Positions 44,280 through 54,153 of a stretch of DNA of 64,000 bases are shown piece after piece (position 1 is the stretch's first letter; the number at the start of each line of letters is the position of its first letter). The notes beneath the pieces are model-generated. The model was not told the DNA's origin and ran no database searches. It saw only the letters and a program-made list of their open reading frames with translations. The position numbers and the translations under genes were made by a program. Origin of the DNA: CAXMRP01 sp965216515 (lineage in GTDB: Bacteria; Pseudomonadota; Alphaproteobacteria; Rhizobiales; Afifellaceae); NCBI GenBank assembly GCA_965216515.1, contig OZ244173.1, positions 496,001 through 560,000 on the forward strand, in the 5' to 3' direction.

Positions 44280-45332
44280 ATGGCCAGCACATTACGCATC
44301 GGCATTTTGGGCGCATCCGGCTATACCGGGGCCGATTCCATCCGATTGGCCGCCTGCCATCCTGACATCGAGATCGCGGCGCTCACCGCGAACACCCATG
44401 CCGGAAAACCGGCCGCGGACGTTTTTCCGCACGTCTCCGGCCTTCATCTCCCGGACCTCGTCAAATGGGAGGATGTCGACTGGTCCGGCCTCGACGCGGT
44501 GATCTGCGGTCTGCCCCACGGTACGACCCAGGATGTGACGGCGGCGATCCTGTCGTCCGGTCCGGCGATCCGTGTCATCGACATGTCGGCCGATTTCCGC
44601 CTCCGCGACACCGCGCTGTACGCCGCCACATATGGCGGTCCGCACCGCGCGCCCGAATGGCAGGCCGAAGCAGTTTATGGCCTCACGGAGCACCACCGCG
44701 CAGCGATATCCGGATCGCGCCTGGTGGCGTGTCCAGGTTGCTACCCGACTGCCGTTCTTCTGGCGCTGCTGCCAATCGTCGCCGCCGGCCAGGTCGATGC
44801 CGGCGATCTGGTGATCGACGCCAAATCCGGCGTTTCCGGTGCCGGCAGGGGTCTGAAGCAGAACACGCTGTTTTGCGAAGCCGGCGAGGGTTTGTCGCCA
44901 TACGCGGTGGGCACGCACCGTCACGCGCCGGAAATCGAGCAGGAGATCGGTTTGGCCGCCGGTCGTCAGGTCCGGGTCAACTTCACCCCGCATCTGGTGC
45001 CCATGAGCCGCGGCGAATTGTGCACCTGCCACGTGCGCCTACAGGACGGCGCCACCGCGGATGTCCTGCGCGCCACGCTTGCCACGGCCTATGCCGGCGA
45101 ACCGTTCGTCGAGGTGCTCGCCGAGGGCGGTCTGCCGCGGACCCAGAATGTCCGCGGATCAAATCGTGCGCAAATCGCCGTATTTTCCGACCGGATCGAT
45201 GGCCGCGCAATCGTCATTTCGGCGATTGATAATCTGGTCAAGGGTTCGGCCGGCCAGGCGATACAGAACCTCAACGTCGCGTTTGGCCTTCCCGAAACCC
45301 GTGGCCTTGAGCAGGTGGCCCTGTTTCCCTGA
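44280..45332 (+). CDS. argC: N-acetyl-gamma-glutamyl-phosphate reductase
   Basis: A 350-residue NADPH-dependent enzyme, third step of arginine synthesis. The cofactor loop GILGASGYTGAD is at the N-terminus, the catalytic Cys154 lies in ACPGCYPT, and the C-terminus holds KGSAGQAIQNLN. In many alphaproteobacteria argC follows rplM-rpsI; here it is separate, 138 bp after katG, and convergent with rne. Confidence 0.97.
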   Translation: MASTLRIGILGASGYTGADSIRLAACHPDIEIAALTANTHAGKPAADVFPHVSGLHLPDLVKWEDVDWSGLDAVICGLPHGTTQDVTAAILSSGPAIRVIDMSADFRLRDTALYAATYGGPHRAPEWQAEAVYGLTEHHRAAISGSRLVACPGCYPTAVLLALLPIVAAGQVDAGDLVIDAKSGVSGAGRGLKQNTLFCEAGEGLSPYAVGTHRHAPEIEQEIGLAAGRQVRVNFTPHLVPMSRGELCTCHVRLQDGATADVLRATLATAYAGEPFVEVLAEGGLPRTQNVRGSNRAQIAVFSDRIDGRAIVISAIDNLVKGSAGQAIQNLNVAFGLPETRGLEQVALFP

Positions 45333-45393
45333 GCCGGCGGGTGCCGTTCGCAAAGGATCCGGCGGCGCGTTGGCGCCTGACGGTGGCGATGGT

Positions 45394-48162
45394 CTAGAGG
45401 AACGACCGGCGCTGCCACCAGCCGGACCGTTTGGGCGGATCCTGTGCCGCGTCGGCACTGTCGTCTGCGGTGCCGCCATCGCCTGATGCGGAGGCATCGG
45501 CCGGTTCCTCGCCCGCCGTGTCGTCGCTGGTGCCAACGGCGCGGATGGCCGGTTCCCGGCGGTCCGGTTTCGCCATATCCTCGGATATTGCGGCCTCCGG
45601 CCCCGCCGGTTCCGGCTGTGTCTCTCCGCCCGCCGCTGGCTGCAGATCGTCAGGCGTGGCTGCGATCTCGGTTGCCGGCTCGTCATTGCGTGACCGCCGG
45701 CTGCGTCGCCCCGAACGGCTCCTGGCGGTCGAAGCACCTGCCGGATCGGCAATCAGGTCCGCCTGAGGCTCGCCGTTGAGGGTTTCACCGCTTCCGGATT
45801 CGGCTGCGGCGCTCTCATCGGTTGCGGCATCGGCGACCGACGGCATTTCCGCCGAAGTGTCAGTTGATTTGGCGGTTGGCGCGCCATCCTTCCGGTCGTC
45901 CCCGTTGCCGGGCGTCGCCGTTTCGGCGGCAATGGCCTCCTGCTCGCGCCCGCGCCCGCGCCGGCGGCCGCCCCGCCGTCCACGCCGGCGCTTGCGGCCA
46001 CCGCGTTCACTCTCCGCGTCCGTGTCCGCATCGCCACGGCCGTTGCCCGGTTCGGTGCCGCCTTCGTCTTCGCCTGTGTCGCCATCCTGGGCTTCGATCG
46101 CCTGGGTTTCACTGGCCTCTTCGCTTTCGCTTGCCGATCCCCGGCGTCGCCGACGTTTGCGGCGGCGCTTGCGCTCCTCGCCGGGTTCCGCCGCTTCCGC
46201 AGGATCGCCCTCGGCCGCCTCTGCCGGGCCGGCTACGTCTTCCATGGCAATGGCAGTGGAAACCGCCGCCGGCCGGTCGGACCGTTCACCTTTCTCGATC
46301 TGGAAGCCGGCCCCGTTTTCGGGCGGCTCGCCGGAAATGGTAAGCGTGATACCGAATCGCTCCTCAAGGTTCGACAGGTGGGCGCGTTTCTGGTTGAGGA
46401 CATAGAGTGCGACATCGGCCCGGGTGCGAACCGTGACGTCGTGCCCCGGATGGCGCATCAGATGATCGTCCAGGGCCCTGAGAATTTGCAGCGTCAATGA
46501 CGAGACAGACCGCACGTGGCCGGAGCCGTGACAGGTTGTGCAGGTCTCCGTGGAGCTTTCCAGGACGCCGGTGCGGATGCGCTGACGCGACATCTCCAGC
46601 AATCCGAAGTGGGAGATGCGCCCGACCTGGATACGGGCGCGGTCGAACTTCAGGCATTCCTTCAGCCGCTTCTCCACCGCCCGGTTGTTGCGTTTCTCCT
46701 CCATGTCGATGAAATCGATGACGATAAGGCCGGCCAGGTCTCGCAAACGCAGTTGCCGTGCCGCTTCCTCCGCCGCCTGGAGGTTGGTTTTCAGCGCCGT
46801 ATCCTCGATTGAGTGTTCTCTGGTCGACCGTCCGGAATTGACGTCGATGGCCACCAGCGCTTCGGTCTGGTTGATCACCAGATATCCGCCGGATTTCAAC
46901 GTCACCTGTGCGGAGAACATGGCGTCGAGCTGGTTTTCGACGCCGTGACGCGCGAACAGCGGAACATTTTCCTTGTACTGCTGCACATTGCGCGCGTGGC
47001 TGGGCATCAGCATGCGCATGAAATCCTTGGCTTCCCGATAGCCCTCGTCGCCAGCCACCAGAACCTGGTCGATCTCCTTGGAATAAAGGTCGCGGATCGA
47101 CCGCTTGATCAGGCTGCCTTCCTCATAGACCAGGGTCGGCGCTGTCGATTTCAGCGTCAGCTCCCGGACATTTTCCCACAGCCGCAGCAGATATTCGAAA
47201 TCGCGCTTGATCTCCGCTTTGGTCCGGCTGGCGCCGGCGGTACGCAGGATCACGCCCATGCCTTCGGCGACTTCCAGCACATTGGCGATCGCCTTCAGGC
47301 GCTTGCGGTCGGTCAGGCTGGTGATCTTGCGCGAAATGCCGCCGCCGCGGGCGGTGTTGGGCATCAGCACCGAATAGCGTCCGGCGAGCGACAGATAGGT
47401 CGTCAGCGCCGCGCCCTTGTTGCCGCGTTCTTCCTTGACCACCTGCACAAGCAGGACCTGGCGGCGCTTGATGACCTCCTGAATCTTGTATTGGCGCGGT
47501 TTCGGCTTGCGGCGGACCGGGACCTCTTCCATGGCGTCGGTGCTGCCGACTTCCTCGATGGGCTCCTCCTCGCCGTCCTCGCCTTCGGTCTCGTCGGAGC
47601 CCATTGTGTCGGCGCCGTTTTCACCGGTCTCCGATTCGTCCGTCGTTGCCGTCCGCGCCGAACGGCGGCGCCTGGTCAGTCCGGTCTCCTCGGCAAGGTC
47701 CGTCCCGTCGTCCGGATCGGCTTCCGGCGCGCCTTCGGCCGGATCGGCGCCGGCAATGTCATCGACCGTGGCATCCTCGCCGGCCGTCGCCGACATGCCG
47801 TCGTCGGGCTCCGCCGACGCATCTGCGGCATCGTCTTCGTCGTCGCGATTGTCACGGGCGGCTTGTTCGGCGTCTTCGCGCGCCTGCTCGGCGATCAGCG
47901 CCTGTCGGTCGGCGACCGGGATCTGATAATAGTCCGGGTGGATTTCCGAAAATGCCAGAAAACCGTGGCGATTCCCGCCATAGTCGACAAATGCCGCCTG
48001 CAAAGACGGCTCCACACGGGTGACCTTGGCCAGATAGATATTGCCGCGAAGCTGTTGGCGTTCAGCGGCCTCGAAATCGAATTCTTCGACTTTGTTGCCG
48101 CGCAAAACGACGACCCGGGTCTCTTCCGGGTGGGCGGCATCGATAAGCATTTTGTTGGACAT
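45394..48162 (-). CDS. rne: Ribonuclease E
   Basis: A 922-residue endoribonuclease and organiser of the RNA degradosome. The N-terminal S1 domain (about 36-230) is interrupted by an acidic insert of about 110 residues (Asp/Glu/Ala-rich). The 5'-sensor and DNase I-like catalytic region include AIDVNSGRSTRE and VIDFIDME with the two metal-binding aspartates, then the zinc-link CTTCHGSGH. The C-terminal half is disordered, with Arg-rich blocks (RRKRRRGRRGGRRRGRGR) likely to bind RNA, and ends RSGWWQRRSFL. The acid insert within S1 is usual in alphaproteobacteria. The leader before the gene is long. Confidence 0.96.
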   Translation of the reverse strand: MSNKMLIDAAHPEETRVVVLRGNKVEEFDFEAAERQQLRGNIYLAKVTRVEPSLQAAFVDYGGNRHGFLAFSEIHPDYYQIPVADRQALIAEQAREDAEQAARDNRDDEDDAADASAEPDDGMSATAGEDATVDDIAGADPAEGAPEADPDDGTDLAEETGLTRRRRSARTATTDESETGENGADTMGSDETEGEDGEEEPIEEVGSTDAMEEVPVRRKPKPRQYKIQEVIKRRQVLLVQVVKEERGNKGAALTTYLSLAGRYSVLMPNTARGGGISRKITSLTDRKRLKAIANVLEVAEGMGVILRTAGASRTKAEIKRDFEYLLRLWENVRELTLKSTAPTLVYEEGSLIKRSIRDLYSKEIDQVLVAGDEGYREAKDFMRMLMPSHARNVQQYKENVPLFARHGVENQLDAMFSAQVTLKSGGYLVINQTEALVAIDVNSGRSTREHSIEDTALKTNLQAAEEAARQLRLRDLAGLIVIDFIDMEEKRNNRAVEKRLKECLKFDRARIQVGRISHFGLLEMSRQRIRTGVLESSTETCTTCHGSGHVRSVSSLTLQILRALDDHLMRHPGHDVTVRTRADVALYVLNQKRAHLSNLEERFGITLTISGEPPENGAGFQIEKGERSDRPAAVSTAIAMEDVAGPAEAAEGDPAEAAEPGEERKRRRKRRRRRGSASESEEASETQAIEAQDGDTGEDEGGTEPGNGRGDADTDAESERGGRKRRRGRRGGRRRGRGREQEAIAAETATPGNGDDRKDGAPTAKSTDTSAEMPSVADAATDESAAAESGSGETLNGEPQADLIADPAGASTARSRSGRRSRRSRNDEPATEIAATPDDLQPAAGGETQPEPAGPEAAISEDMAKPDRREPAIRAVGTSDDTAGEEPADASASGDGGTADDSADAAQDPPKRSGWWQRRSFL

Positions 48163-48809
48163 GGATTAGAGCTCCGGATCCCGGTGGCGCGCTGGCCATG
48201 ACACGCCGTACAGGCGCGCCGTCGGGGGATCCAATGGCGTTGTGGACAGGAAGACCGGCCGATGGTGCGGCCCTGGGCCCTCGACGAGGCAATCCCGTCG
48301 CTGCAACGGCGATATTGCTGTCGCAGCAGAAGGTTTGCTCAACTTGCCGATGAGTCACGTACTGGCCTTCCGAACTGGAATGGGACCGCATGCTCGACAA
48401 ATTCCGGCATACGTCCCGATTTTCTCGCGACCGGACTGGCTGACCTCAAATACATGGCCTTCGCCGCCGGCCCCGTCTTCGTTCCCGCGTCTTTTCCGGC
48501 GAAACCGGGCTCGCGTGAAACGCGCTGCACCGAGACCGTGGACGACCGGGAAGGAATCCGTCAGAATCCTTTTATGAACGCTTGCCGACCATTGCAAGTC
48601 CTGTAATGCCATGATGGCAAACGGGGCTGGATTTCCGGCATTTGGTTGCGCACATATTTGTTGCGCCGGGCACCGCGATTTCGGTGATTCGGCATCGTTT
48701 CGCCGTTTTTGTTCGCCACGGCGCAGTCGGCAGCGAAACGCACGGTCCCGAGTTTCGGGGATTCTTTTCGGTGCGGGTCGACACGCCGGACAGAAAAAAA
48801 GGAGCTGGG
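48163..48809. other. Divergent rne/amiC intergenic region
   Basis: 647 bp with no convincing protein gene before the amiC leader ORF. The rne-proximal 400 bp are probably its untranslated leader. No tRNA or recognisable riboswitch was seen. Confidence 0.55.
48570..48597 (-). promoter_or_regulatory. Candidate rne promoter
   Basis: Minus-strand TTGCAA (48592-48597) and ATAAAA (48570-48575) 16 bp apart. It would give a leader of about 400 nt, comparable in size to the autoregulatory rne leader of enterobacteria. Confidence 0.35.
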
Positions 48810-48860
48810 ATGACGACCACCGCAACACCGCCAGTGCGCAAGCTGGCTGTTATGTCGTGA
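48810..48860 (+). CDS. 16-residue leader ORF coupled to amiC
   Basis: ATG at 48810 with a strong site (AAAAAGGAG, five bases upstream) encodes MTTTATPPVRKLAVMS and stops with TGA at 48858-48860, overlapping the in-frame GTG start of amiC at 48857. No ribosome site of comparable strength serves the GTG directly, so translation of the leader may deliver ribosomes to amiC. Alternatively the leader is the true amiC N-terminus and a single-base difference breaks the frame. Confidence 0.5.
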   Translation: MTTTATPPVRKLAVMS

Positions 48861-50101
48861 TCCGGCGCCTGGTATTCAAGGTGTTGTGCCGGTCGTGGTG
48901 GTTGCCACGATGGCTGGCGGTAATGGTCGGGCTGGTCGTCATCGTCGCGTTGGCGGCTGTACAGATGGTGGCGCCGGCGGCGGCGCTGGAGATGAGCGAT
49001 CTGCGAATTGTCGGCGATGAAGCCCGGACCCGGGTCGTGGTCGATCTTGATCGCGAACCGATTTTTAGCGTTTTGCGCCTGACCGACCCGTACCGCCTCG
49101 TGGTCGACATCACCGACATTCGATTCGGATCGGCGATTTCCCAGACCCGGCCGCGCGGTCTGGTTCGCGACTATCGATACGGTCTGATTGCCGCCGGACG
49201 CGGCCGTGTCGTGCTCGATCTCACCGGGCCGGCAGAGATTGAGAAATCCTTCGTTTTGCCGCCAGCCGGCGACCAGCCGGCGCGCGTTGTCCTGGACCTG
49301 GTGCCAAGCGATCGGGACACGTTCATCGCCGCAGCCGAGCGTGATCGCAAATCGCTGATCGCGAGCCGGGAGGACACGGTGCCCAGGCCGCGCGCCAAGC
49401 GCGTGGCCTCACGTCCGGTGGTGGTGATCGATCCCGGCCATGGCGGCCTGGATTCCGGAGCCACCGGCAGATCCGGTGTGCTGGAAAAGGAGATCACCCT
49501 GCAGTTCAGCCTGGCATTGAAACGGGCGCTGGAGCACGGTGGCCGGGTCCGACCCGTGCTTACCCGCACCGACGACATATTCGTGTCGTTGAGCCGCCGG
49601 GTTGCGCTCGCCCACGAGAACGCCGCCACCCTGTTCGTTTCCGTCCATGCCGACAAGGTGCGCGAATCCTATGTCCGCGGCGCGACCGTCTACACGCTCT
49701 CCGACAAGGCCTCCGATCGTCTGTCTGCGGCGCTTGCCACCCGTGAAAACCGTGCCGATGTCCTGGCCGGCCTGGCGCTGGAGAATCAGCCCGAAGAGGT
49801 TGCCGACATCCTCATCGACCTGACACGGCGCGAGACCCGCAACCTGTCGGTGCGATTCGCCCATGCGCTGGTCAAGAATCTGAACGGCCCGGTGGAAATG
49901 AACAAAAGCCCGTGGCGTCGTGCGGCATTTCGTGTCCTCAAGGTTGCAGACGTGCCCGCGGTCCTTTTAGAATTAGGCTATCTTTCCAATTCGATAGACG
50001 AAAAACTTCTTAATTCAAATGAATGGCTGGAAACGGCAGCCGGTGCCGTCGCCGCAACAATCGAGTCTTACGTCGCCCTGCAAACCGGCTCCATCCGGTG
50101 A
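48857..50101 (+). CDS. amiC: N-acetylmuramoyl-L-alanine amidase (AmiC type)
   Basis: A 414-residue periplasmic amidase that cuts stem peptides from glycan during cell separation. The signal region (basic IRRLVFKVLCRSWWLPRW then a hydrophobic core ending APAAA) is followed by an AMIN domain (about 40-140, MSDLRIVGDEARTRVVVDLD) and an Amidase_3 domain. Its zinc ligands appear in IDPGHGGLDSG, the Glu of LEKEITL and SVHAD, with the late catalytic Glu in LLELGYLSN. The GTG at 48857 overlaps the leader ORF. It is followed by mrcA and prfB, an order conserved in alphaproteobacteria. Confidence 0.92.
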   Translation: MIRRLVFKVLCRSWWLPRWLAVMVGLVVIVALAAVQMVAPAAALEMSDLRIVGDEARTRVVVDLDREPIFSVLRLTDPYRLVVDITDIRFGSAISQTRPRGLVRDYRYGLIAAGRGRVVLDLTGPAEIEKSFVLPPAGDQPARVVLDLVPSDRDTFIAAAERDRKSLIASREDTVPRPRAKRVASRPVVVIDPGHGGLDSGATGRSGVLEKEITLQFSLALKRALEHGGRVRPVLTRTDDIFVSLSRRVALAHENAATLFVSVHADKVRESYVRGATVYTLSDKASDRLSAALATRENRADVLAGLALENQPEEVADILIDLTRRETRNLSVRFAHALVKNLNGPVEMNKSPWRRAAFRVLKVADVPAVLLELGYLSNSIDEKLLNSNEWLETAAGAVAATIESYVALQTGSIR

Positions 50102-50330
50102 GCGGAAGTCGAGCCGCGTATCGGCAGGCCGCCCGCCCGTCCAGAACCGGAATTCCGCGCGCCCGGCCGTCCTCGGTCCGCTGCCGGTCCGGTGCCGGTC
50201 ACAATTTGCGAACGGACACAAAACGTTGTGACTGTCTTGCCACAGTTTCATCACATCCATAGAAGAAGCACCGGGGACATGCTAGAACCGGGCAATGGGG
50301 CGCCGGACAGATTGGGTGCGGCCTGAAATC

Positions 50331-52760
50331 ATGCTACTTCGGATTATAGGATATCTGTTCGGTGTCGGTGTTTTCGCCGGCCTGTGCGTGGCCGGCGGCG
50401 TTGCCTACTACCTGCACAAGATGAACGCCGACTTGCCGGACTACGACGTGCTCGCCCAGTACCAGCCGCCGGTGATGACGCGCATTCACGCCGACGATGG
50501 CAGCCTGGTCGCGGAATATGCCCGCGAACGGCGGCTTTACCTGCCCATTCAGGCGATCCCCAATCTAATCAAGGCATCGTTCCTTTCTGCGGAGGACAAG
50601 AACTTTTACCAGCATGGCGGTATCGATCTTCAGGGCATTGTCCGCGCCGTCATCACCAATTTCCGCAATCGCGGTTCCGGTCGCCGGCCGGTTGGCGCGT
50701 CGACCATCACCCAACAGGTGGCGAAGAATTTCCTGCTCTCCAACGAAGTCTCCTATGAGCGCAAGATCAAGGAAGCGCTGCTGGCCATGCGTATCGAGCA
50801 GGCCTATTCCAAGGACAAGATTTTCGAGCTCTACCTCAACGACAATTACCTTGGCCTGGGTTCCTACGGCGTCGCCGCTGCGGCGCTCAACTATTTCAAC
50901 AAGTCGGTCAACGAACTGTCGATCGCCGAGGCGGCCTATCTTGCCGCCCTGCTGAAGGGGCCGGAAAACTACCACCCCTTCCGCAACACCGAGCGCGCTG
51001 TCGAGCGCCGCAACTGGGTGATCGACCGGTTGGTGGAAAACGGATACATCCGCTCCAGCGATGGCGAGGACGCCAAAGCGACCGCCTTGAACGTCAATCC
51101 GCGGGCGCGCGGCGCCTATCTCTTCGCATCGGAATTCTTTGCCGAGGAAGTGCGCCGCAATCTTCTGGAGATGTACGGCGAAGACAAGCTGTACGGTGGC
51201 GGCCTGTCGGTGCGCACCACGCTCGATCCGGAATTGCAGGTGCTGGCCCGCAAGGCATTGCAGAACGGCCTGATCGCCTACGACCAGCAGCAGGGCTTCC
51301 GCGGGCCGGTCGCGCAGATCGCCATTGATGGCGATTGGGGGCAACCGCTCGGCGAGGTCGACGCGCTTGCCGATGTGCCGGAATGGAGCCTCGCGGTTGT
51401 CCTTGCGGTGGAAGACGGTCAGGCCATCGTCGGTATCCGCCCGTTGCGAAAGGTCTCCGGCAAGCTGTCCGAAGAACGGGAAACGGGACGGTTGCCGCTG
51501 GATCAGATGAAGTGGGCGAAGTCCAATCTGCGCCGGGTCGGCGATGTGCTGACCAATGGCGATGTTGTTTATGTCGAACCCGTTGCGGAATCGCCGGGGG
51601 ACTGGAAGTTGCGCCAGCCGCCGGAGGTGCAGGGCGGTCTCGTCGCCATGGATCCCTATACCGGCCGCGTGCGGGCGATGGTCGGCGGCTTTTCGTTCAC
51701 CGAAAGCGAGTTCAACCGCGCCAGCCAGGCGCTGCGCCAACCCGGATCCTCCTTCAAGCCGATCGTCTACGCGGCCGCGCTCGACAACGGTTATACCCCG
51801 TCTTCGGTGGTCATGGACGCACCGATCGAGATTCAGTCCGGCGGCAAGATATGGCGACCGCAGAACTACGGTCGGGAATTTTACGGCCCCTCCACCCTGC
51901 GGTTGGGCATCGAGCGTTCCCGCAATGTCATGACGGTGCGTCTGGCCAAAGACATGGGCATGCCGCTGGTCTCCGAATATGCCCGGCGTTTCGGCATTTA
52001 TGACAATCTGCAACCGGTTCTTGCCATGTCGCTGGGCGCTGGCGAGACCACGGTGCTCAAGATGGCCACCGCATATTCCACCATCGCCAATGGTGGCCGC
52101 AAGATCGCCCCGACGCTGATCGACCGCATTCAGGACCGGTTCGGCCGCACGATCTATCGCCACGACCAGCGCGAGTGCCAGGGGTGCGAGGCGACGGGTT
52201 GGCTCGACCAGGACGAACCGCGCCTGCTCGACAATCGCGAACAGATCCTCGATCCGATGACCGCCTACCAGATCACCTCGATGATGGAGGGTGTCGTTGA
52301 ACGCGGCACTGCGACCAAGGTCAAGGCGGTCGGCAAGCCGATCGCCGGCAAGACCGGCACCACCAACGACGCCAAGGATGCCTGGTTCATCGGGTTCTCG
52401 CCGGATCTCGTCTGCGGTGTCTATATCGGTTACGACACGCCGCGCTCGCTGGGCCGGCGCGCCACCGGCGGCGCCATTGCCGCGCCGATCTTCGTGGAGT
52501 TCATGACCGCGGCGCTGGAAACCGCGCCACCCAAGCCGTTCCAGGTGCCGCCGGGCATCCAGCTCATCCCTGTCGACCGTAAAACCGGCCTGCGCGCCGA
52601 CGGCGGCGGCGGCGGTGTGATCCTTGAGGCATTCAAGCCGGGGACCGAGCCACAGTCGAGTTACTCGATGATCGGTTTTCAGGATTCCACCGGCGCGCCG
52701 CTTTCCGTCTCGCCAGAAGCGGACCGGGCGATTGGCGGCGGTACCGGTGGGCTTTACTGA
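50331..52760 (+). CDS. mrcA: Penicillin-binding protein 1A
   Basis: An 809-residue class A PBP with one N-terminal TM helix (IIGYLFGVGVFAGLCVAGGVAYYL). The glycosyltransferase domain has the catalytic Glu in SAEDKNFYQHGG and GASTITQQVAKN. An OB-like insert region follows. The transpeptidase has nucleophile Ser in QPGSSFKP, SRNV and KTGTTNDAKDAWF. It polymerises and crosslinks peptidoglycan. The ATG at 50331 (MLLRIIGYLF) is preferred; an in-frame ATG at 50295 adds 12 residues. It acts with MltG and AmiC encoded in the window. Confidence 0.97.
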   Translation: MLLRIIGYLFGVGVFAGLCVAGGVAYYLHKMNADLPDYDVLAQYQPPVMTRIHADDGSLVAEYARERRLYLPIQAIPNLIKASFLSAEDKNFYQHGGIDLQGIVRAVITNFRNRGSGRRPVGASTITQQVAKNFLLSNEVSYERKIKEALLAMRIEQAYSKDKIFELYLNDNYLGLGSYGVAAAALNYFNKSVNELSIAEAAYLAALLKGPENYHPFRNTERAVERRNWVIDRLVENGYIRSSDGEDAKATALNVNPRARGAYLFASEFFAEEVRRNLLEMYGEDKLYGGGLSVRTTLDPELQVLARKALQNGLIAYDQQQGFRGPVAQIAIDGDWGQPLGEVDALADVPEWSLAVVLAVEDGQAIVGIRPLRKVSGKLSEERETGRLPLDQMKWAKSNLRRVGDVLTNGDVVYVEPVAESPGDWKLRQPPEVQGGLVAMDPYTGRVRAMVGGFSFTESEFNRASQALRQPGSSFKPIVYAAALDNGYTPSSVVMDAPIEIQSGGKIWRPQNYGREFYGPSTLRLGIERSRNVMTVRLAKDMGMPLVSEYARRFGIYDNLQPVLAMSLGAGETTVLKMATAYSTIANGGRKIAPTLIDRIQDRFGRTIYRHDQRECQGCEATGWLDQDEPRLLDNREQILDPMTAYQITSMMEGVVERGTATKVKAVGKPIAGKTGTTNDAKDAWFIGFSPDLVCGVYIGYDTPRSLGRRATGGAIAAPIFVEFMTAALETAPPKPFQVPPGIQLIPVDRKTGLRADGGGGGVILEAFKPGTEPQSSYSMIGFQDSTGAPLSVSPEADRAIGGGTGGLY

Positions 52761-52880
52761 CGGACAAGACATCAGGCAGGCGGGCCGTGCGTGAATGCGC
52801 CGCCAGTCTGGATCCTGACGCGCTCGTGACGGCCACGGGCGATTTGAACAACTGGGGCAATAGCGGCTGAAGGGGCAATC

Positions 52881-54009
52881 ATGCGTTCGGATATTCAGGC
52901 AAAGGTCAATGAAATCAGGGACGCTTTGTCCTTGATAAGGAGGCATCTTTGACTGGGACACAGCCGAACGGAAACTGGCGGACCTGAACGAACGGGTCGA
53001 AGATCCGGATCTGTGGAACGATCCCGCTCAGGCCCAGAAAATCATGCGTGAACGCCAACGTCTCGACGGTGCTATCGGCACGGTCCGGGAGCTTGAGCGC
53101 GAACTGTCCGACAATCTCGAACTGATCGAACTCGGCGAGGCGGAGGATGATGCCGGGGTCGTGGCAGAAGCTGAGGCTGCGATCGAGAAGCTTGGCGCCG
53201 GAATCGCCAAGCGCCAGGCCGAAACGCTTTTGTCCGGCGAGGCCGACGGCAACGATGCATATATCGAGATCCACGCCGGCGCCGGCGGTACCGAAAGCCA
53301 GGACTGGGCGTCCATGCTGTTGCGCATGTATGTGCGCTGGGCCGAACGCCATGGCTACAAGGTGGAGACGCTGGAGTATCACGCAGGCGAGGAGGCGGGC
53401 ATCAAGTCGGCGACTGTCCAGATCAAGGGCGAAAACGCCTATGGCTGGTCGAAGACGGAATCCGGCGTCCATCGGCTGGTGCGGATTTCGCCGTTCGACA
53501 GCCAGTCGCGTCGCCACACCAGCTTTGCCAGCGTCTGGGTCTATCCGGTCGTCGACGATTCCATCGACATCGAGGTATCGGAATCCGATGTCCGTATCGA
53601 CACCTACCGCGCCTCCGGCGCCGGCGGCCAGCACGTCAACACCACAGATTCGGCCGTGCGCATCACCCATTTGCCGACCAACATCGTTGTCCAGTGCCAG
53701 AACGAGCGTTCCCAGCACAAAAACCGCGCCACGGCCTGGGCGATGCTCCGTGCCCGTCTGTACGAGGAGGAGTTGAAGCGCCGGGAAGACGAAGCCAACG
53801 CCGAAGCGGCCGCGAAAACCGAGATTGGCTGGGGTCACCAGATCCGATCCTACGTGTTGCAGCCCTACCAGCTGGTCAAGGATCTGCGCACCGGTGTCGA
53901 GCATACAACGCCCGATTCCGTTCTCGACGGCGATCTCGACCGGTTTATGGAATCCTCACTCGCCCAGAAGGTGACCGGCGAATCCGGACAGGTCGAGGAC
54001 CTCGACTGA
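52881..54009 (+). CDS. prfB: Peptide chain release factor 2, with programmed +1 frameshift
   Basis: RF2 (375 residues after frameshifting) terminates at UGA and UAA. Frame 0 runs from the ATG at 52881 (AAGGGG upstream) for 23 codons to an in-frame TGA at 52950. A +1 shift at CTT-TGA-C continues as LDWDTAERKLADLNERVEDPDLWND and on to the stop at 54009. The main frame has the GGQ motif (SGAGGQHVNTTDSAVR) and the stop-recognition region with an SPF tripeptide (RISPFDSQSR), the RF2 hallmark. Without the shift only a 23-residue peptide is made, so RF2 level controls its own synthesis. It follows mrcA by 120 bp. Confidence 0.97.
52938..52953 (+). promoter_or_regulatory. RF2 programmed frameshift signal
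   Basis: AGGAGG (52938-52943), three bases, then CTT TGA C (52947-52953). This is the same arrangement and spacing as the classical prfB site: an internal Shine-Dalgarno element stimulates slippage of the CTT-bound tRNA at a slow UGA-C stop. Confidence 0.95.
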
Positions 54010-54068
54010 CCCGGACTGAATTTTGGAAATAGGCGGGACTACGATCGGTCCAACTCACCTTCCAGTCG

Positions 54069-54097
54069 TTGATTGGCTCCGGAATGGTTTGTAAACG
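54069..54097 (+). promoter_or_regulatory. Candidate promoter of the VPLPA-CTERM gene
   Basis: TTGATT (54069-54074) and TAAACG (54092-54097) at 17-bp spacing, about 57 bp before the gene; a weak -10. Confidence 0.33.
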
Positions 54098-54153
54098 CCC
54101 ATTCCCCCGCTACTCTGAGCTAGAAGCGATCCGGAAAAAGGGGGAGGACTGTT

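Noticed and set aside
53044..54009. prfB starting at the ATG at 53044
   Set aside because: This start would remove the N-terminal RF2 helices; the upstream frame with the canonical frameshift site explains the gene fully.
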